64,000 nt of DNA from Serratia marcescens subsp. marcescens ATCC 13880. Lineage in GTDB: Bacteria > Pseudomonadota > Gammaproteobacteria > Enterobacterales > Enterobacteriaceae. The stretch is from positions 3,658,001-3,722,000 of the forward strand of contig NZ_CP071238.1 of NCBI RefSeq assembly GCF_017299535.1, in the 5' to 3' direction. Of this stretch, positions 33,702-42,549 are shown in pieces. The notes below the pieces were generated by a model. That model worked only from the letters and a program-made list of their open reading frames with translations. It had not been told where the DNA came from and made no database searches. Position numbers and translations under genes: made by a program. Within the stretch, counting starts at the first letter, position 1; every line of letters starts with the position of its first letter.

Positions 33702-35942
33702 TTAGAAGCGCAACTCCCCCCCGAAGATATAAGTCCGCCCACGGGCGGTGTTGGTCGGCGTGAAATCTTGTGACTGCGAAGGCAGCGAATTCATCTTGTT
33801 CAGCGCGTCCGAGTAGTCCTTGTCCATCAGGTTTTGCACGCTGAGCTTCAGCAGCAGATTGCGATTCACCTGATAGGTGCCGTACAGATCGATAATGGTC
33901 GGAATATGCGGCGCCGGCTCCTTCATCAACTGTTCGTTTTCATCGAGAGTGGAATCAGGCGACAGGCGCACCGATTTGCCGGTGTATTTCACCACCCCGC
34001 CCAGCGTCAATGTCTCGTCCAGCAGGCGCACCCCGCTGTCCAGCGTGAAGTAGAATTCCGGCAGTTCGCTGACATCACCCGCGCCGAACACGTTGCTGGC
34101 CTGGTTGGTCGGCTGGGAAGTATGCTCCTTGCTTAACGACAGTTTGGTAAACGCGAAACCGGCGTCGTACAGCGCTTCGATCTCCACACCGCGCATTTTG
34201 ACCGGTTCGGGGGCGTTGCTGTACATGGTCATGCTGACGTTGACGTCCGCGTTATCCCACTCTTCCTGCGTCGCCTGCGAACGGTTGCACTTCTGGCGGT
34301 CTTTACACACCAGGTAGGTTTGGCTGGAGATGTAGTTTTTGATCCTGGTTTCGAAATAGACCGCTTTCAGTTGGAAGCTGTCCTGCTTGAACAACAGATC
34401 GTGGGCATTGGCGTTGAACCCGCCCTGCCAGATCTCCGCTTTTTCGCCCTTGAGGAACGGGTTCATCGACTGGCCGCCGCTGTTGGCGAAGAACACCTCC
34501 TGGATATTCGGCCCGCGCATCGACTTGCTGTAGCTGACGAACGGCTGCAGCCACGGCGTCACCTGCGCCGACAGCATGACCGAAGGGTTGAAGCCGTGTT
34601 CGTTACGGTTGATATTGCCGGCGCCTTGCGGGAAGCACTCTACGCGCTCGTCACAGGCCGGCTTATAGCCGGAGAGGCGATAGGCGGTGTAGTTCAGATC
34701 GAAATTCCCCTGCCAGATGCCGTAGTTGGCCTGCAGGCCGCTGTACAGGCTGGAGATATCCTGCTTGCCCGACATTCCCACCGGCATGCTTTCCGCCTGA
34801 TTGTCATCCGTCACCAAACCGGAGGCCTTTTTCTTATACTCGTTGCGCACCAGCTTGCCGCCGTAGCTGAACGCGAAATCGACGTCCTGCAGGCTGAAAC
34901 GGCTGGTGTTGTTGATATCCAGCGCATCGGAGATGTTTTTCGCCGTGCTGTCGCTGAATCCCGCCATGTTGTCGGACATGAACTTCTGCTCGCCGCGGCT
35001 GGTGCTGGCGGTCAGGTTGAAATCGATCAGTTCGGAGAACGGCGCGTAGTGGTATTTAAGGTAGAAATCGTCGCTGTCGATGTGGCGGCGGGTGATTTTA
35101 TTCTGGTAGCTGCGCGCCGACAGTTCGATGCTGTTGAAGGCATCCGGCTTGATGTCCACCTTGAACAGCTGGGATTTCGGGTTCTGGCGGTAGGTTTTAT
35201 CGACGTTGAACATCTCGCTGTCGAAACCGGCGCCGTTTTTGTAGTTGGAGGTGATGGAGCTGCCGCTGATCGCCGCCATCGCCCCCAGACTGCCGCCGTC
35301 GGCAAAAGCGGCGGTTTTGGCGCCCACGGCGATCATGCCGCTGCGGCCGATGCCGTTATTGCCCACCGAGAATTTGGTGCGCACGCCGAACGGGTTATCG
35401 GAAAACACCACATCGTCCACGCCGATGGTGCGGAAGTTGGCGCTGCCCGCCAGGGCGTTCACCCCGTCGGAACCGGTGGCGTTGCCGCGCGCCACGTCGA
35501 CGCCGACGATAAAGTTAGGATCGATCAGCGCCCCGAACTGGCTGGTGGGCAATCCCCCGTGCGCCGCGTCGCTCGGCGAGTTGCCGTAGTAGTTTTGCGT
35601 GATGCCGTCGACCATGGTGTTGACCCGGCCAAAGCCGCTCAGGCCGCGAATATTGACGCTGACCGATCCCTGGCCGGGATCGATCTGGGTATAGGTGCCC
35701 GGCATGCTGCGCAGAATGCTGTCCACCGACTCCAGATTTTTGTTTTCGTCGCGCGAGCTGAACGCGCCCGGCCTGGCCAACGCCTCTTTTTCGCTGCTCT
35801 TGCCGCCGTCGGCGGCCGAGACGTTGAGCGGGCTGAACGCCACGCTGCCTTTATTATTTTCCGCCTGTTCCTGCGCGGCCGCAGCCGGCCCGTACAGCGC
35901 CAGTCCCGCGCCGATCAGGCTCGCTATCATTTTGATTTTCAT
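33702..35942 (-). CDS. TonB-dependent outer-membrane receptor, heme/hemoglobin-receptor-like
   Basis: Outer-membrane gated importer of 746 residues: signal peptide to about 23, TonB box near 39-43 (LNVSA), plug to about 170, then a 22-strand barrel ending in Phe746. The pair RGPNIQEVFF (476-485) and NPFLKGE (494-500) corresponds to the FRAP/NPNL signature of heme receptors. The His usually found between the two boxes is absent. Two short-spaced cysteine pairs (430/436 and 546/552) lie in predicted surface loops. It is much shorter than HasR. It is the last gene of an apparent Fur-controlled group with an S9 peptidase, TonB paralogue and ChaN-like lipoprotein. Ligand unknown. Confidence 0.88.
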   Translation of the reverse strand: MKIKMIASLIGAGLALYGPAAAAQEQAENNKGSVAFSPLNVSAADGGKSSEKEALARPGAFSSRDENKNLESVDSILRSMPGTYTQIDPGQGSVSVNIRGLSGFGRVNTMVDGITQNYYGNSPSDAAHGGLPTSQFGALIDPNFIVGVDVARGNATGSDGVNALAGSANFRTIGVDDVVFSDNPFGVRTKFSVGNNGIGRSGMIAVGAKTAAFADGGSLGAMAAISGSSITSNYKNGAGFDSEMFNVDKTYRQNPKSQLFKVDIKPDAFNSIELSARSYQNKITRRHIDSDDFYLKYHYAPFSELIDFNLTASTSRGEQKFMSDNMAGFSDSTAKNISDALDINNTSRFSLQDVDFAFSYGGKLVRNEYKKKASGLVTDDNQAESMPVGMSGKQDISSLYSGLQANYGIWQGNFDLNYTAYRLSGYKPACDERVECFPQGAGNINRNEHGFNPSVMLSAQVTPWLQPFVSYSKSMRGPNIQEVFFANSGGQSMNPFLKGEKAEIWQGGFNANAHDLLFKQDSFQLKAVYFETRIKNYISSQTYLVCKDRQKCNRSQATQEEWDNADVNVSMTMYSNAPEPVKMRGVEIEALYDAGFAFTKLSLSKEHTSQPTNQASNVFGAGDVSELPEFYFTLDSGVRLLDETLTLGGVVKYTGKSVRLSPDSTLDENEQLMKEPAPHIPTIIDLYGTYQVNRNLLLKLSVQNLMDKDYSDALNKMNSLPSQSQDFTPTNTARGRTYIFGGELRF

Positions 35943-36064
35943 ATATCCCCAGAAATAGCCAATAAGGTTTGATGGCCGACAATGCCCAGCAAAAAGTCCG
36001 CCGAAACGCGCGGTAAAAGATTGTTATTGTTTTATTGCGCCGCAGCGTGCCGCGGCGCTGAAGG

Positions 36065-38191
36065 TTATTTCTGCGCCTGCCGATCCGCCGCCAGAATAAA
36101 GGCGTACTCCAGCGCGCCGTTTTCCAGCCTCGCCAGGCGGCCCGATTTGCCGCCGTGGCCGGCGGTCATGTCGGTGGAGAGCAGCAGCAGCGAATCGCCC
36201 TGTTTGAAACGCCGCAGCTTCGCCACCCATTTGGCCGGCTCCCAATACTGCACCTGCGAGTCGTACAAACCGCTGGTGACCAGCAGGTTCGGATAATGCT
36301 GCCTGCGCACGTTGTCGTACGGGCTGTAGGATTTCATCAGCGCATAGGCGGCCGGCTGGTGCGGGTTGCCCCACTCCTCGTATTCGCCGGTGGTCAGCGG
36401 AATGCTGTCGTCCAGCATGGTGGTCACCACGTCGACGAACGGCACCTGCGCCACCACCGCGTTGTACAGCTGCGGCGCCTGATTGATCACCGCCCCCATC
36501 AGCAAGCCGCCGGCGCTGCCGCCCATGGCGTAGATGCGCCCCGGCTGGCCATAGCCGTCGTTGATCAGCGCTTGGGTGGCGTCGATGAAATCGTTGAAGC
36601 TGTTCGGTTTGTGCGTCAGTTTGCCCTGTTTGTACCAGCGCTGCCCTAGCTCGCCGCCGCCGCGCACGTGGATCAGCGCATAGACGAAGCCGCGGTCCAG
36701 CAGGCTGATGCGGTTGGCGCTGAACGCCGGATCCATGCTCATGCCGTAAGCGCCATAGCCATACACCAGCAGCGGGTTATGCCCGTTTTTGAACAGCGAT
36801 GTGCGGTACACCAGCGAGACCGGCACCTTCACGCCGTCGCGCGCCGCGATCCAAATGCGTTCGCTGTGATACAGGCTGGGATCGACGCCTTTCACTTCCT
36901 GTTGCTTGAGCAGGGTGCGCTCGCCCTTGTTCAGATCCCACTCATAGGTGCGGGTCGGCGTGGTCATCGCCGAATAACCGTAGCGCAACCGATCGCTGTC
37001 CGGCTCCGGGTTATAGCCCAGCCAGGCCATGTAGCTGGCGTCGTCGAACGGGATGGCGCGCTCGGTTTTACCGTCCCAGCTGATTTGCCGCAGCTGCACC
37101 AGCCCGTTGGCGCGTTCCTGCACCACCAGCCAGTCGCGGAACAGGCTGAAGCTTTCCACCTCGTGCTGCGCCTGCGGCGCAATCAGCGTCTGCCAGGGTT
37201 TGCCCGCCGCCGCCGTGCGGTACAGGCCGAAGTTCGGATCCTGATGGTTGGAACGCAAATAGAACTCGCCGCGGTAGTGATCGAGATAATACTCGCGGCC
37301 TTTTTGCCGGGCGGCGAACAGCTGCGGCTCGCGCTGCGGCTGGCTGGCGTCGATCAGGCGCACTTCGGAGGTGGTGTTGCCGCTGATGGTGAGTATCAGG
37401 TAGTCACGCGAAGAAGAACGGCTGAGGCTGAGGTAGAACGCCGGATCGTTTTCCTGATACACCAGTTTATCTTCCGCCGGCGGCGTGCCGTACTGATGAC
37501 GGTAGACCTGATACGGCAGCAGCGTTTGCGGGTGGTTGCGCACGTAGAACAGGGTTTGGTTGTCGTTGGCCCACACCATGTTGCCGGAGGTGTTTTCCAG
37601 CGTTTCCGGCGACCAGCGTTCGCTGCCTAACTCGCGCAGGGAGATGCGGTATTGGCGGCGGCCCTGCAGATCTTCGGCCACCGCCAGACGGCGGTTGTCC
37701 CGGCTAATGTCCATCGCCCCCAGGCGATAGTAAGCGTGGCCGGCGGCGCGCTGGTTGGCGTCCAGCAGGGTTTGCCACGGCGCGTCGGCGGTGAGCGCCT
37801 GGCGCTGATACCGCGCGAACTCTTTACCGGCGGCGTAGCTTTCCTGATAGCGATAACCGTTGAGCTGATACGGCACCGAACGATCGTCAGGGTTCATGCG
37901 GCCCAGCATCTCCTGATACAGCGTGGCGCGCAGCTTCTGGTACGGCGCCATCATCTGCTCGGTGTAGCGGTTCTCCGCCTTCAGGTAGTCCAGCACCTTC
38001 GGCTCTGTTCGGCTGTCGTCGCGCAGCCAGTAGTAATCGTCGGTGCGCGTCTCGCCATGCGCCGTCAGCGCTTTCGGCGCGCGTTCCGCCAACGGCGGCT
38101 GCGGTTGCGCCAGCGCGGCGCCGGCGAGGCCTAAAGAAAGCCAGAGCGCGGCCGCGATGCGACGGCGCGGGGTGAATAACAGCGGATTCAT
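36065..38191 (-). CDS. Exported S9A serine oligopeptidase (oligopeptidase B-like)
   Basis: Prolyl-oligopeptidase-family protease of 708 residues. A beta-propeller fills about 40-430 and an alpha/beta-hydrolase domain follows, with catalytic Ser559 (GGSAGG), Asp644 (GLYDSQV) and His679 (TAGHGG). The acidic block TTGEYEEWGNP near 601 corresponds to the basic-residue specificity region of oligopeptidase B. Unlike cytosolic PtrB it opens with a signal peptide (twin-basic start, hydrophobic LWLSLGLAGAALA, cut near residue 28), so it should act in the periplasm. It lies 54 bp after the TonB gene and 122 bp before the receptor gene, which suggests that it processes the imported ligand. Confidence 0.9.
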   Translation of the reverse strand: MNPLLFTPRRRIAAALWLSLGLAGAALAQPQPPLAERAPKALTAHGETRTDDYYWLRDDSRTEPKVLDYLKAENRYTEQMMAPYQKLRATLYQEMLGRMNPDDRSVPYQLNGYRYQESYAAGKEFARYQRQALTADAPWQTLLDANQRAAGHAYYRLGAMDISRDNRRLAVAEDLQGRRQYRISLRELGSERWSPETLENTSGNMVWANDNQTLFYVRNHPQTLLPYQVYRHQYGTPPAEDKLVYQENDPAFYLSLSRSSSRDYLILTISGNTTSEVRLIDASQPQREPQLFAARQKGREYYLDHYRGEFYLRSNHQDPNFGLYRTAAAGKPWQTLIAPQAQHEVESFSLFRDWLVVQERANGLVQLRQISWDGKTERAIPFDDASYMAWLGYNPEPDSDRLRYGYSAMTTPTRTYEWDLNKGERTLLKQQEVKGVDPSLYHSERIWIAARDGVKVPVSLVYRTSLFKNGHNPLLVYGYGAYGMSMDPAFSANRISLLDRGFVYALIHVRGGGELGQRWYKQGKLTHKPNSFNDFIDATQALINDGYGQPGRIYAMGGSAGGLLMGAVINQAPQLYNAVVAQVPFVDVVTTMLDDSIPLTTGEYEEWGNPHQPAAYALMKSYSPYDNVRRQHYPNLLVTSGLYDSQVQYWEPAKWVAKLRRFKQGDSLLLLSTDMTAGHGGKSGRLARLENGALEYAFILAADRQAQK

Positions 38192-38245
38192 AATCCCTCA
38201 CGAAGTTTGAAGAGGCGCACGACGGCGATGCGGCGCCTGCGGGCA

Positions 38246-39043
38246 TTAACGGCGGGCATTCAGCTCCGCCAGATTGAAATCGATCGGCATCGTCACCTTG
38301 ACGGCCCCCTGTTGCAGCATCTCCGGCGGCGGCGGCGGCAACGGCTGGGCGCGCGACACCACCGCCACCGCTTCCCGATCCAGCGACGCGGTGCCGGAAC
38401 GCACCTGCAGCATGACGTTCGAGACCCGTCCCTGCGCGTCAACGCTGAAACTGACCTGCGGCATGCCGCTGCGCCGCCGGCTGCGGGCATCCAAAGGGTA
38501 ATCCTTGATGCGGTTCAGTTTGCCTTTCACCAGGCTCTCCCACGACAGTTTGGCCTGCGCATTGCTGTTGGCGTCGCTGTTGATCGGGGCGGCGGTCTGG
38601 TGGGAGATCGTCTGCGCCTGCGGCGCGGCGGCGCTGGACGCGGCGGCATTGCGCGTCTCTTTGGCCTGTTCTTGCGGCTTCGGCTGCGCTTTTTGCGGGG
38701 GACGGTGTTCAGCGCGCTTCTTCTGCGCCGTCACGATTTTTGCTTTATCGGCGCGCGCCAGCTTGGGCAGATCCGGCTGTTGCTGCTGCTCCGCGGGCTG
38801 CGCCGCGGCGGACTCCGCCTGCTGCACGCCCAGCGGCAGCGGCTTGCTTTCCGGCGCTTCAATCTGCGCCGCCCAGCTCATCATCACCGCCGGCGGCGGC
38901 AGCGCCACCGGCTCCCGCGCCGTCTGCGGCCAATAAAACAGCAGCACCAACGCCGCGTGCGCCGCCAGGGCGAGCAGCAGGCCGCGCGCCCAGCGCGGCT
39001 GCGGCAGCTCAAAGGCCGGAAGGGAATAAGACTGACTTAACAT
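38246..39043 (-). CDS. TonB-family energy transducer
   Basis: TonB paralogue of 265 residues: membrane helix at about 21-38 (GLLLALAAHAALVLLFYW, with His29 in the place of the functional TonB His), Pro/Gln/Ala-rich periplasmic linker, and C-terminal TonB domain (YPLDARSRRRSG, then VSFSVDAQGRVSNVMLQ). No ExbB/ExbD lies nearby. A Fur box sits about 50 bp upstream. It is probably dedicated to the adjacent receptor, like HasB or FusB; it does not sit in a has operon, so the name hasB is not used. Confidence 0.88.
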   Translation of the reverse strand: MLSQSYSLPAFELPQPRWARGLLLALAAHAALVLLFYWPQTAREPVALPPPAVMMSWAAQIEAPESKPLPLGVQQAESAAAQPAEQQQQPDLPKLARADKAKIVTAQKKRAEHRPPQKAQPKPQEQAKETRNAAASSAAAPQAQTISHQTAAPINSDANSNAQAKLSWESLVKGKLNRIKDYPLDARSRRRSGMPQVSFSVDAQGRVSNVMLQVRSGTASLDREAVAVVSRAQPLPPPPPEMLQQGAVKVTMPIDFNLAELNARR

Positions 39044-39088
39044 AGGGGCATTAGCTTGCTTAATTGCGAATGATTGCAGATCACATTT

Positions 39089-39107
39089 ACTAATGATAAT
39101 CATTTGC
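39089..39107 (-). promoter_or_regulatory. Fur box upstream of the TonB paralogue
   Basis: ACTAATGATAATCATTTGC matches the 19-bp Fur consensus at 15 positions and includes the perfect palindrome AATGATAATCATT. It lies in the 102-bp gap between the ChaN-like gene and the TonB gene, so TonB-protease-receptor can be iron-repressed on their own. Confidence 0.75.
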
Positions 39108-39145
39108 AACTATAATTAACACCCCTTTTCACTGCCTTAACGTAT

Positions 39146-39988
39146 TCATTTCACTGATGGTGTGATCCACAGGTAGTCTGCGGTGTTCGCATCGACCTGT
39201 ACGCCCGGCTCCGCCAGCATCAGCACCGTCGCCGCCGCCGCCGGTTGCAGATCCCGCACGTGCAGCGGCACGCCCACCGATTTGGCGGCGTGATAGCCGC
39301 CGGCGATCAACAGCGCGGGCGTGGGCGCCGCCAGCAAACGCTCCGCCATGCGCCGATCGCGCTGCTGCTGGATCGCCAGCATCGCGCGCAGTTGGTCGGC
39401 CTCAATCTTGCCGCCGTGCGAAGTGCGGATGGTCTCTTCCAGCGCCTTGCGCACCGCCGGCTGCGCCGATAGCTGCCCCGCCGGGAACTGCGGCTGTTGA
39501 TAGAACGCCGTAATCTCGCTGCGATCCAGGTTGGCTGACCACAGCGGGTATGGCGCGCGCATCGCCGCCATCGTCACCCCGCCATACAGTTCCCACTTCC
39601 AGCCCGGCTGCCAGGCGATCAGCTCCGCCACGCGGCCGTCACGCACCGTGGGGTCGCTCTGCAACCACTGTTTGACCTTGTCTACCTGCGCCTGCTGGTT
39701 CGGGTTGATCATCTCCATCAGCACGCTGCCCTGCGGCCGCCGCTGCGGCAGTTGCTGCACCAGCCATTGCTCAATCTGATGGTGGTAAGGATTGTCATGT
39801 TTTTCCCCGACGATCACCCGCGGCTGCTGCGCCAATCGCGTCAACAGCTGCTCCGGCGTCAGGCTCGCACCGCTGTGCAGATCGGTGATGCTCCCCAAAC
39901 TCGCGACGTCATTGGCCGGCGCCTTCACCGGCGTTTGGCTGCAGGCGCCGAGCGCCAAGGCCGCCAATAAAATCAAATATCTCATCAT
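39146..39988 (-). CDS. ChaN/PhuW-family heme-binding lipoprotein
   Basis: Lipoprotein of 280 residues: signal peptide with lipobox LALGAC, lipidated Cys16. The body is the iron-regulated Cofac_haem_bdg family: VIVGEKHDNPYHHQ at about 59 and GGYHAAKSVGVPLHV near 231, both conserved in ChaN, which binds stacked hemes, and in PhuW. It should sit on a membrane face in the periplasm or outside. It heads the minus-strand iron cluster and has its own Fur box. Two adjacent ATG codons are possible starts. Confidence 0.85.
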   Translation of the reverse strand: MMRYLILLAALALGACSQTPVKAPANDVASLGSITDLHSGASLTPEQLLTRLAQQPRVIVGEKHDNPYHHQIEQWLVQQLPQRRPQGSVLMEMINPNQQAQVDKVKQWLQSDPTVRDGRVAELIAWQPGWKWELYGGVTMAAMRAPYPLWSANLDRSEITAFYQQPQFPAGQLSAQPAVRKALEETIRTSHGGKIEADQLRAMLAIQQQRDRRMAERLLAAPTPALLIAGGYHAAKSVGVPLHVRDLQPAAAATVLMLAEPGVQVDANTADYLWITPSVK

Positions 39989-40020
39989 GTTGCCCCATTA
40001 TCGAAAATGGCAACATTATA

Positions 40021-40039
40021 GATAATAATTATCATTTGC
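40021..40039 (-). promoter_or_regulatory. Fur box upstream of the ChaN-like gene
   Basis: GATAATAATTATCATTTGC matches the Fur consensus at 15 of 19 positions and lies 33 bp upstream of the lipoprotein start. It shares the ATCATTTGC end with the second box at 39089-39107. Confidence 0.75.
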
Positions 40040-40130
40040 ATATAGATCCGGCTTAACGATTTTTTTACGCGGCTATCGCCGGTGGCGCATTGCGTTAAAA
40101 AGGCATTACGGGTATAACCAATAGCCATTC

Positions 40131-40154
40131 AGATATTTAGACGTCTATACGGAT
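40131..40154 (+). promoter_or_regulatory. Tandem MetJ (met) boxes of mmuPM
   Basis: A perfect met box AGACGTCT (40139-40146) is flanked by two 5-of-8 boxes (AGATATTT and ATACGGAT) in the strict 8-bp register that MetJ needs. The array ends 8 bp before the mmuP ATG. Confidence 0.8.
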
Positions 40155-40162
40155 AGATTATT

Positions 40163-41572
40163 ATGCACGCATCGGCGCCCGCCGCAGGGCAGTTCAAACG
40201 CAGCATGAAGGCCCGGCACCTGGTGATGTTGTCGCTGGGCGGCGTGATCGGCACCGGGCTGTTTTTCAACACCGGCTACATCATTTCCACCACCGGCGCG
40301 CTCGGCACGCTGCTGGCCTACCTGATCGGCGCGCTGGTGGTGTATCTGGTGATGCTGTGCCTGGGTGAGCTGTCGGTGGCGATGCCGGAAACCGGCGCCT
40401 TTCACGTCTACGCTTCGCGCTATCTGGGGCCGGCCACCGGCTATGCCGTCGCCTGGCTGTATTGGCTCACCTGGACAGTGGCGCTGGGCTCCAGCCTGAC
40501 CGCCGCCGGATTCTGCATGCAGTACTGGTTCCCGCAGTCGCCGGTGTGGCTGTGGTGCCTGATCTTCTGCGCGGCGATTTTCCTGCTCAATGTGGTGACC
40601 ACCCGCTTTTTCGCCGAAAGTGAATTCTGGTTTTCGCTGATCAAAGTGGTGACCATTCTGGCGTTCATCATTCTGGGCGGCGCCGCCATGTTCGGCCTGC
40701 TGCCGATGAAAGACGGCACCCCGGCGCCGTTCCTGCATAACCTGACCGCTTCCGGCTGGCTACCGCACGGCACGCTGCCGATCCTGATGACCATGGTGGC
40801 GGTGAACTTCGCCTTCTCCGGCACGGAACTGATCGGCATCGCCGCCGGTGAAACCGAGAACCCGGAAAAAGTCGTGCCGCTGGCGATCCGCACCACGGTG
40901 ATCCGCCTGATGCTGTTCTTTATCGGCACGGTCTTCGTGCTGGCGGCGTTGATCCCGATGGATCAGGCGGGGATCGTCAAAAGCCCGTTCGTGCTGGTGT
41001 TTGAACGCATCGGTGTGCCTTACGCCGCCGATATCTTCAACTTCGTGATCCTGACCGCCATCCTGTCGGCGGCCAACTCCGGCCTGTACGCCTCCGGGCG
41101 CATGCTGTGGTCGCTGGCCCACCAGCGCACCTTGCCGGCCTACTTCGCCCGCGTCAATGCGCGCGGCATTCCGATCAACGCCCTGACCTTCAGCATGCTC
41201 GGCGGCGTGCTGGCGCTGCTGACCAGCGTGATCGCGCCGGACACGGTGTTCGTCGCCCTGTCGGCGATCTCCGGCTTTGCGGTAGTGGCGGTGTGGCTGA
41301 GCATCTGCGCGGCCCACTATGCTTTCCGCCGCGCCTACCTGCGCAGCGGCCAGCCGATAAGCGGCCTGAAATACCGCGCTCCCGGCTATCCATTGACGCC
41401 GATCCTCGGCTTTGCGCTGTGCCTGCTGGCCTGCATCGGGCTGGCGTTCGATCCGGAGCAGCGCATTGCGCTCTACTGCGGACTGCCGTTCGTCGCCCTG
41501 TGCTACCTCACCTATTTCCTGACCCGGCGCGCCGGGCAAAAAAATGCTTTGGGAGAACAACATGTCGGTTAA
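40163..41572 (+). CDS. mmuP: S-methylmethionine permease
   Basis: Amino-acid/polyamine/organocation permease of 469 residues with twelve helices; it opens with the family block [20 protein letters not shown]. It overlaps mmuM by 11 bp and so imports the methyl donor for that enzyme. MetJ boxes sit immediately upstream. E. coli keeps mmuPM in a prophage-like region; here it is beside maeB. Confidence 0.93.
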   Translation: MHASAPAAGQFKRSMKARHLVMLSLGGVIGTGLFFNTGYIISTTGALGTLLAYLIGALVVYLVMLCLGELSVAMPETGAFHVYASRYLGPATGYAVAWLYWLTWTVALGSSLTAAGFCMQYWFPQSPVWLWCLIFCAAIFLLNVVTTRFFAESEFWFSLIKVVTILAFIILGGAAMFGLLPMKDGTPAPFLHNLTASGWLPHGTLPILMTMVAVNFAFSGTELIGIAAGETENPEKVVPLAIRTTVIRLMLFFIGTVFVLAALIPMDQAGIVKSPFVLVFERIGVPYAADIFNFVILTAILSAANSGLYASGRMLWSLAHQRTLPAYFARVNARGIPINALTFSMLGGVLALLTSVIAPDTVFVALSAISGFAVVAVWLSICAAHYAFRRAYLRSGQPISGLKYRAPGYPLTPILGFALCLLACIGLAFDPEQRIALYCGLPFVALCYLTYFLTRRAGQKNALGEQHVG

Positions 41573-42500
41573 CAACCCCGTCGCCCGCCTGCTGGCCGAA
41601 CAGCCGACGCTGATCCTGGACGGCGCGCTGGCCACCGAACTGGAAGCACGCGGCTGCGACCTGACCGATCCGCTGTGGTCGGCCAAGGTGCTGATTGAAA
41701 ATCCCGAGCTTATCTATCAGGTGCATCTCGATTATTTCAACGCCGGCGCCCAGTGCGCCATCACCGCCAGCTATCAGGCCACGCCGCAGGGCTTCTTGCG
41801 CCGCGGCCTGGATCAGGATCAGTCGCTGGCGCTGATCGCCAAAAGCGTGCAGCTGGCGCAGCGGGCGCGCCGCGATTATCTGGCCGCGCACCCGCAAGCG
41901 GCGCCGCTGCTGATCGCCGGCTCGGTGGGCCCGTACGGCGCCTATCTGGCCGACGGCTCGGAATACCGCGGCGACTATCGGCTGGCGCAGGATGACTTCA
42001 TTGCCTTCCACCGCCCTCGCCTCGCAGCCCTGACCGCCGCCGGCGTCGATCTGCTGGCCTGCGAAACGCTGCCGTCGTTCGCCGAACTGCAGGCGCTGCT
42101 GACGCTGCTGCAGGAGTTCCCGACGCTCGGCGCCTGGTTCGCCGTCACCCTTCGCGACAGCCAACATCTCAGCGACGGCACGCCGCTGACGGAGGTCATG
42201 TCCGCGCTGCGCGGCAACCCGCAGGTGCTGGCGATCGGCATCAACTGCATCGCGCTGGACAAGGTCGCCCCGGCGTTGCGTCAACTGAACGCGCTGGCCG
42301 ACAAGCCGCTGCTGGTCTACCCAAACTCCGGGGAGCACTACGATGCGGTCAGCAAAACCTGGCACGCCTGCGACGGCGAACACGGCAGCCTGGCCGATCA
42401 GGCGGCGGAGTGGCGCGCGCTCGGCGCGCAATTGATCGGCGGCTGTTGCCGCACCACACCGCAGGATATTCGCGCCATCGCCGCGCGCTGCAAGGCATAA
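41562..42500 (+). CDS. mmuM: Homocysteine S-methyltransferase
   Basis: Transfers a methyl group from S-methylmethionine to homocysteine, giving two methionines. The 312-residue zinc enzyme shows [15 protein letters not shown] at the N terminus and the zinc ligands in GINCIAL and GGCCRTTP. The start at 41562 has GGGAGAA; the gene overlaps the end of mmuP. Confidence 0.95.
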   Translation: MSVNNPVARLLAEQPTLILDGALATELEARGCDLTDPLWSAKVLIENPELIYQVHLDYFNAGAQCAITASYQATPQGFLRRGLDQDQSLALIAKSVQLAQRARRDYLAAHPQAAPLLIAGSVGPYGAYLADGSEYRGDYRLAQDDFIAFHRPRLAALTAAGVDLLACETLPSFAELQALLTLLQEFPTLGAWFAVTLRDSQHLSDGTPLTEVMSALRGNPQVLAIGINCIALDKVAPALRQLNALADKPLLVYPNSGEHYDAVSKTWHACDGEHGSLADQAAEWRALGAQLIGGCCRTTPQDIRAIAARCKA

Positions 42501-42504
42501 AAAA

Positions 42505-42532
42505 GCCCCCGGCGCCAACGGCGCAGGGGGCC
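42505..42532 (-). terminator. Terminator of maeB
   Basis: GCCCCC-GGCGCC / GGCGC-GGGGGC long stem with AAC loop; followed on the minus strand by TTTTTT. It lies between convergent mmuM and maeB. Confidence 0.8.
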
Positions 42533-42549
42533 AGTCACTCAACCCGGGC

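Noticed and set aside
33702..35942. HasR hemophore receptor
   Set aside because: HasR is about 150 residues longer and lies with hasA, hasD and hasE, none of which is present.
38246..39043. hasB
   Set aside because: It is a TonB paralogue but outside any has operon; the name would imply a partner not seen.
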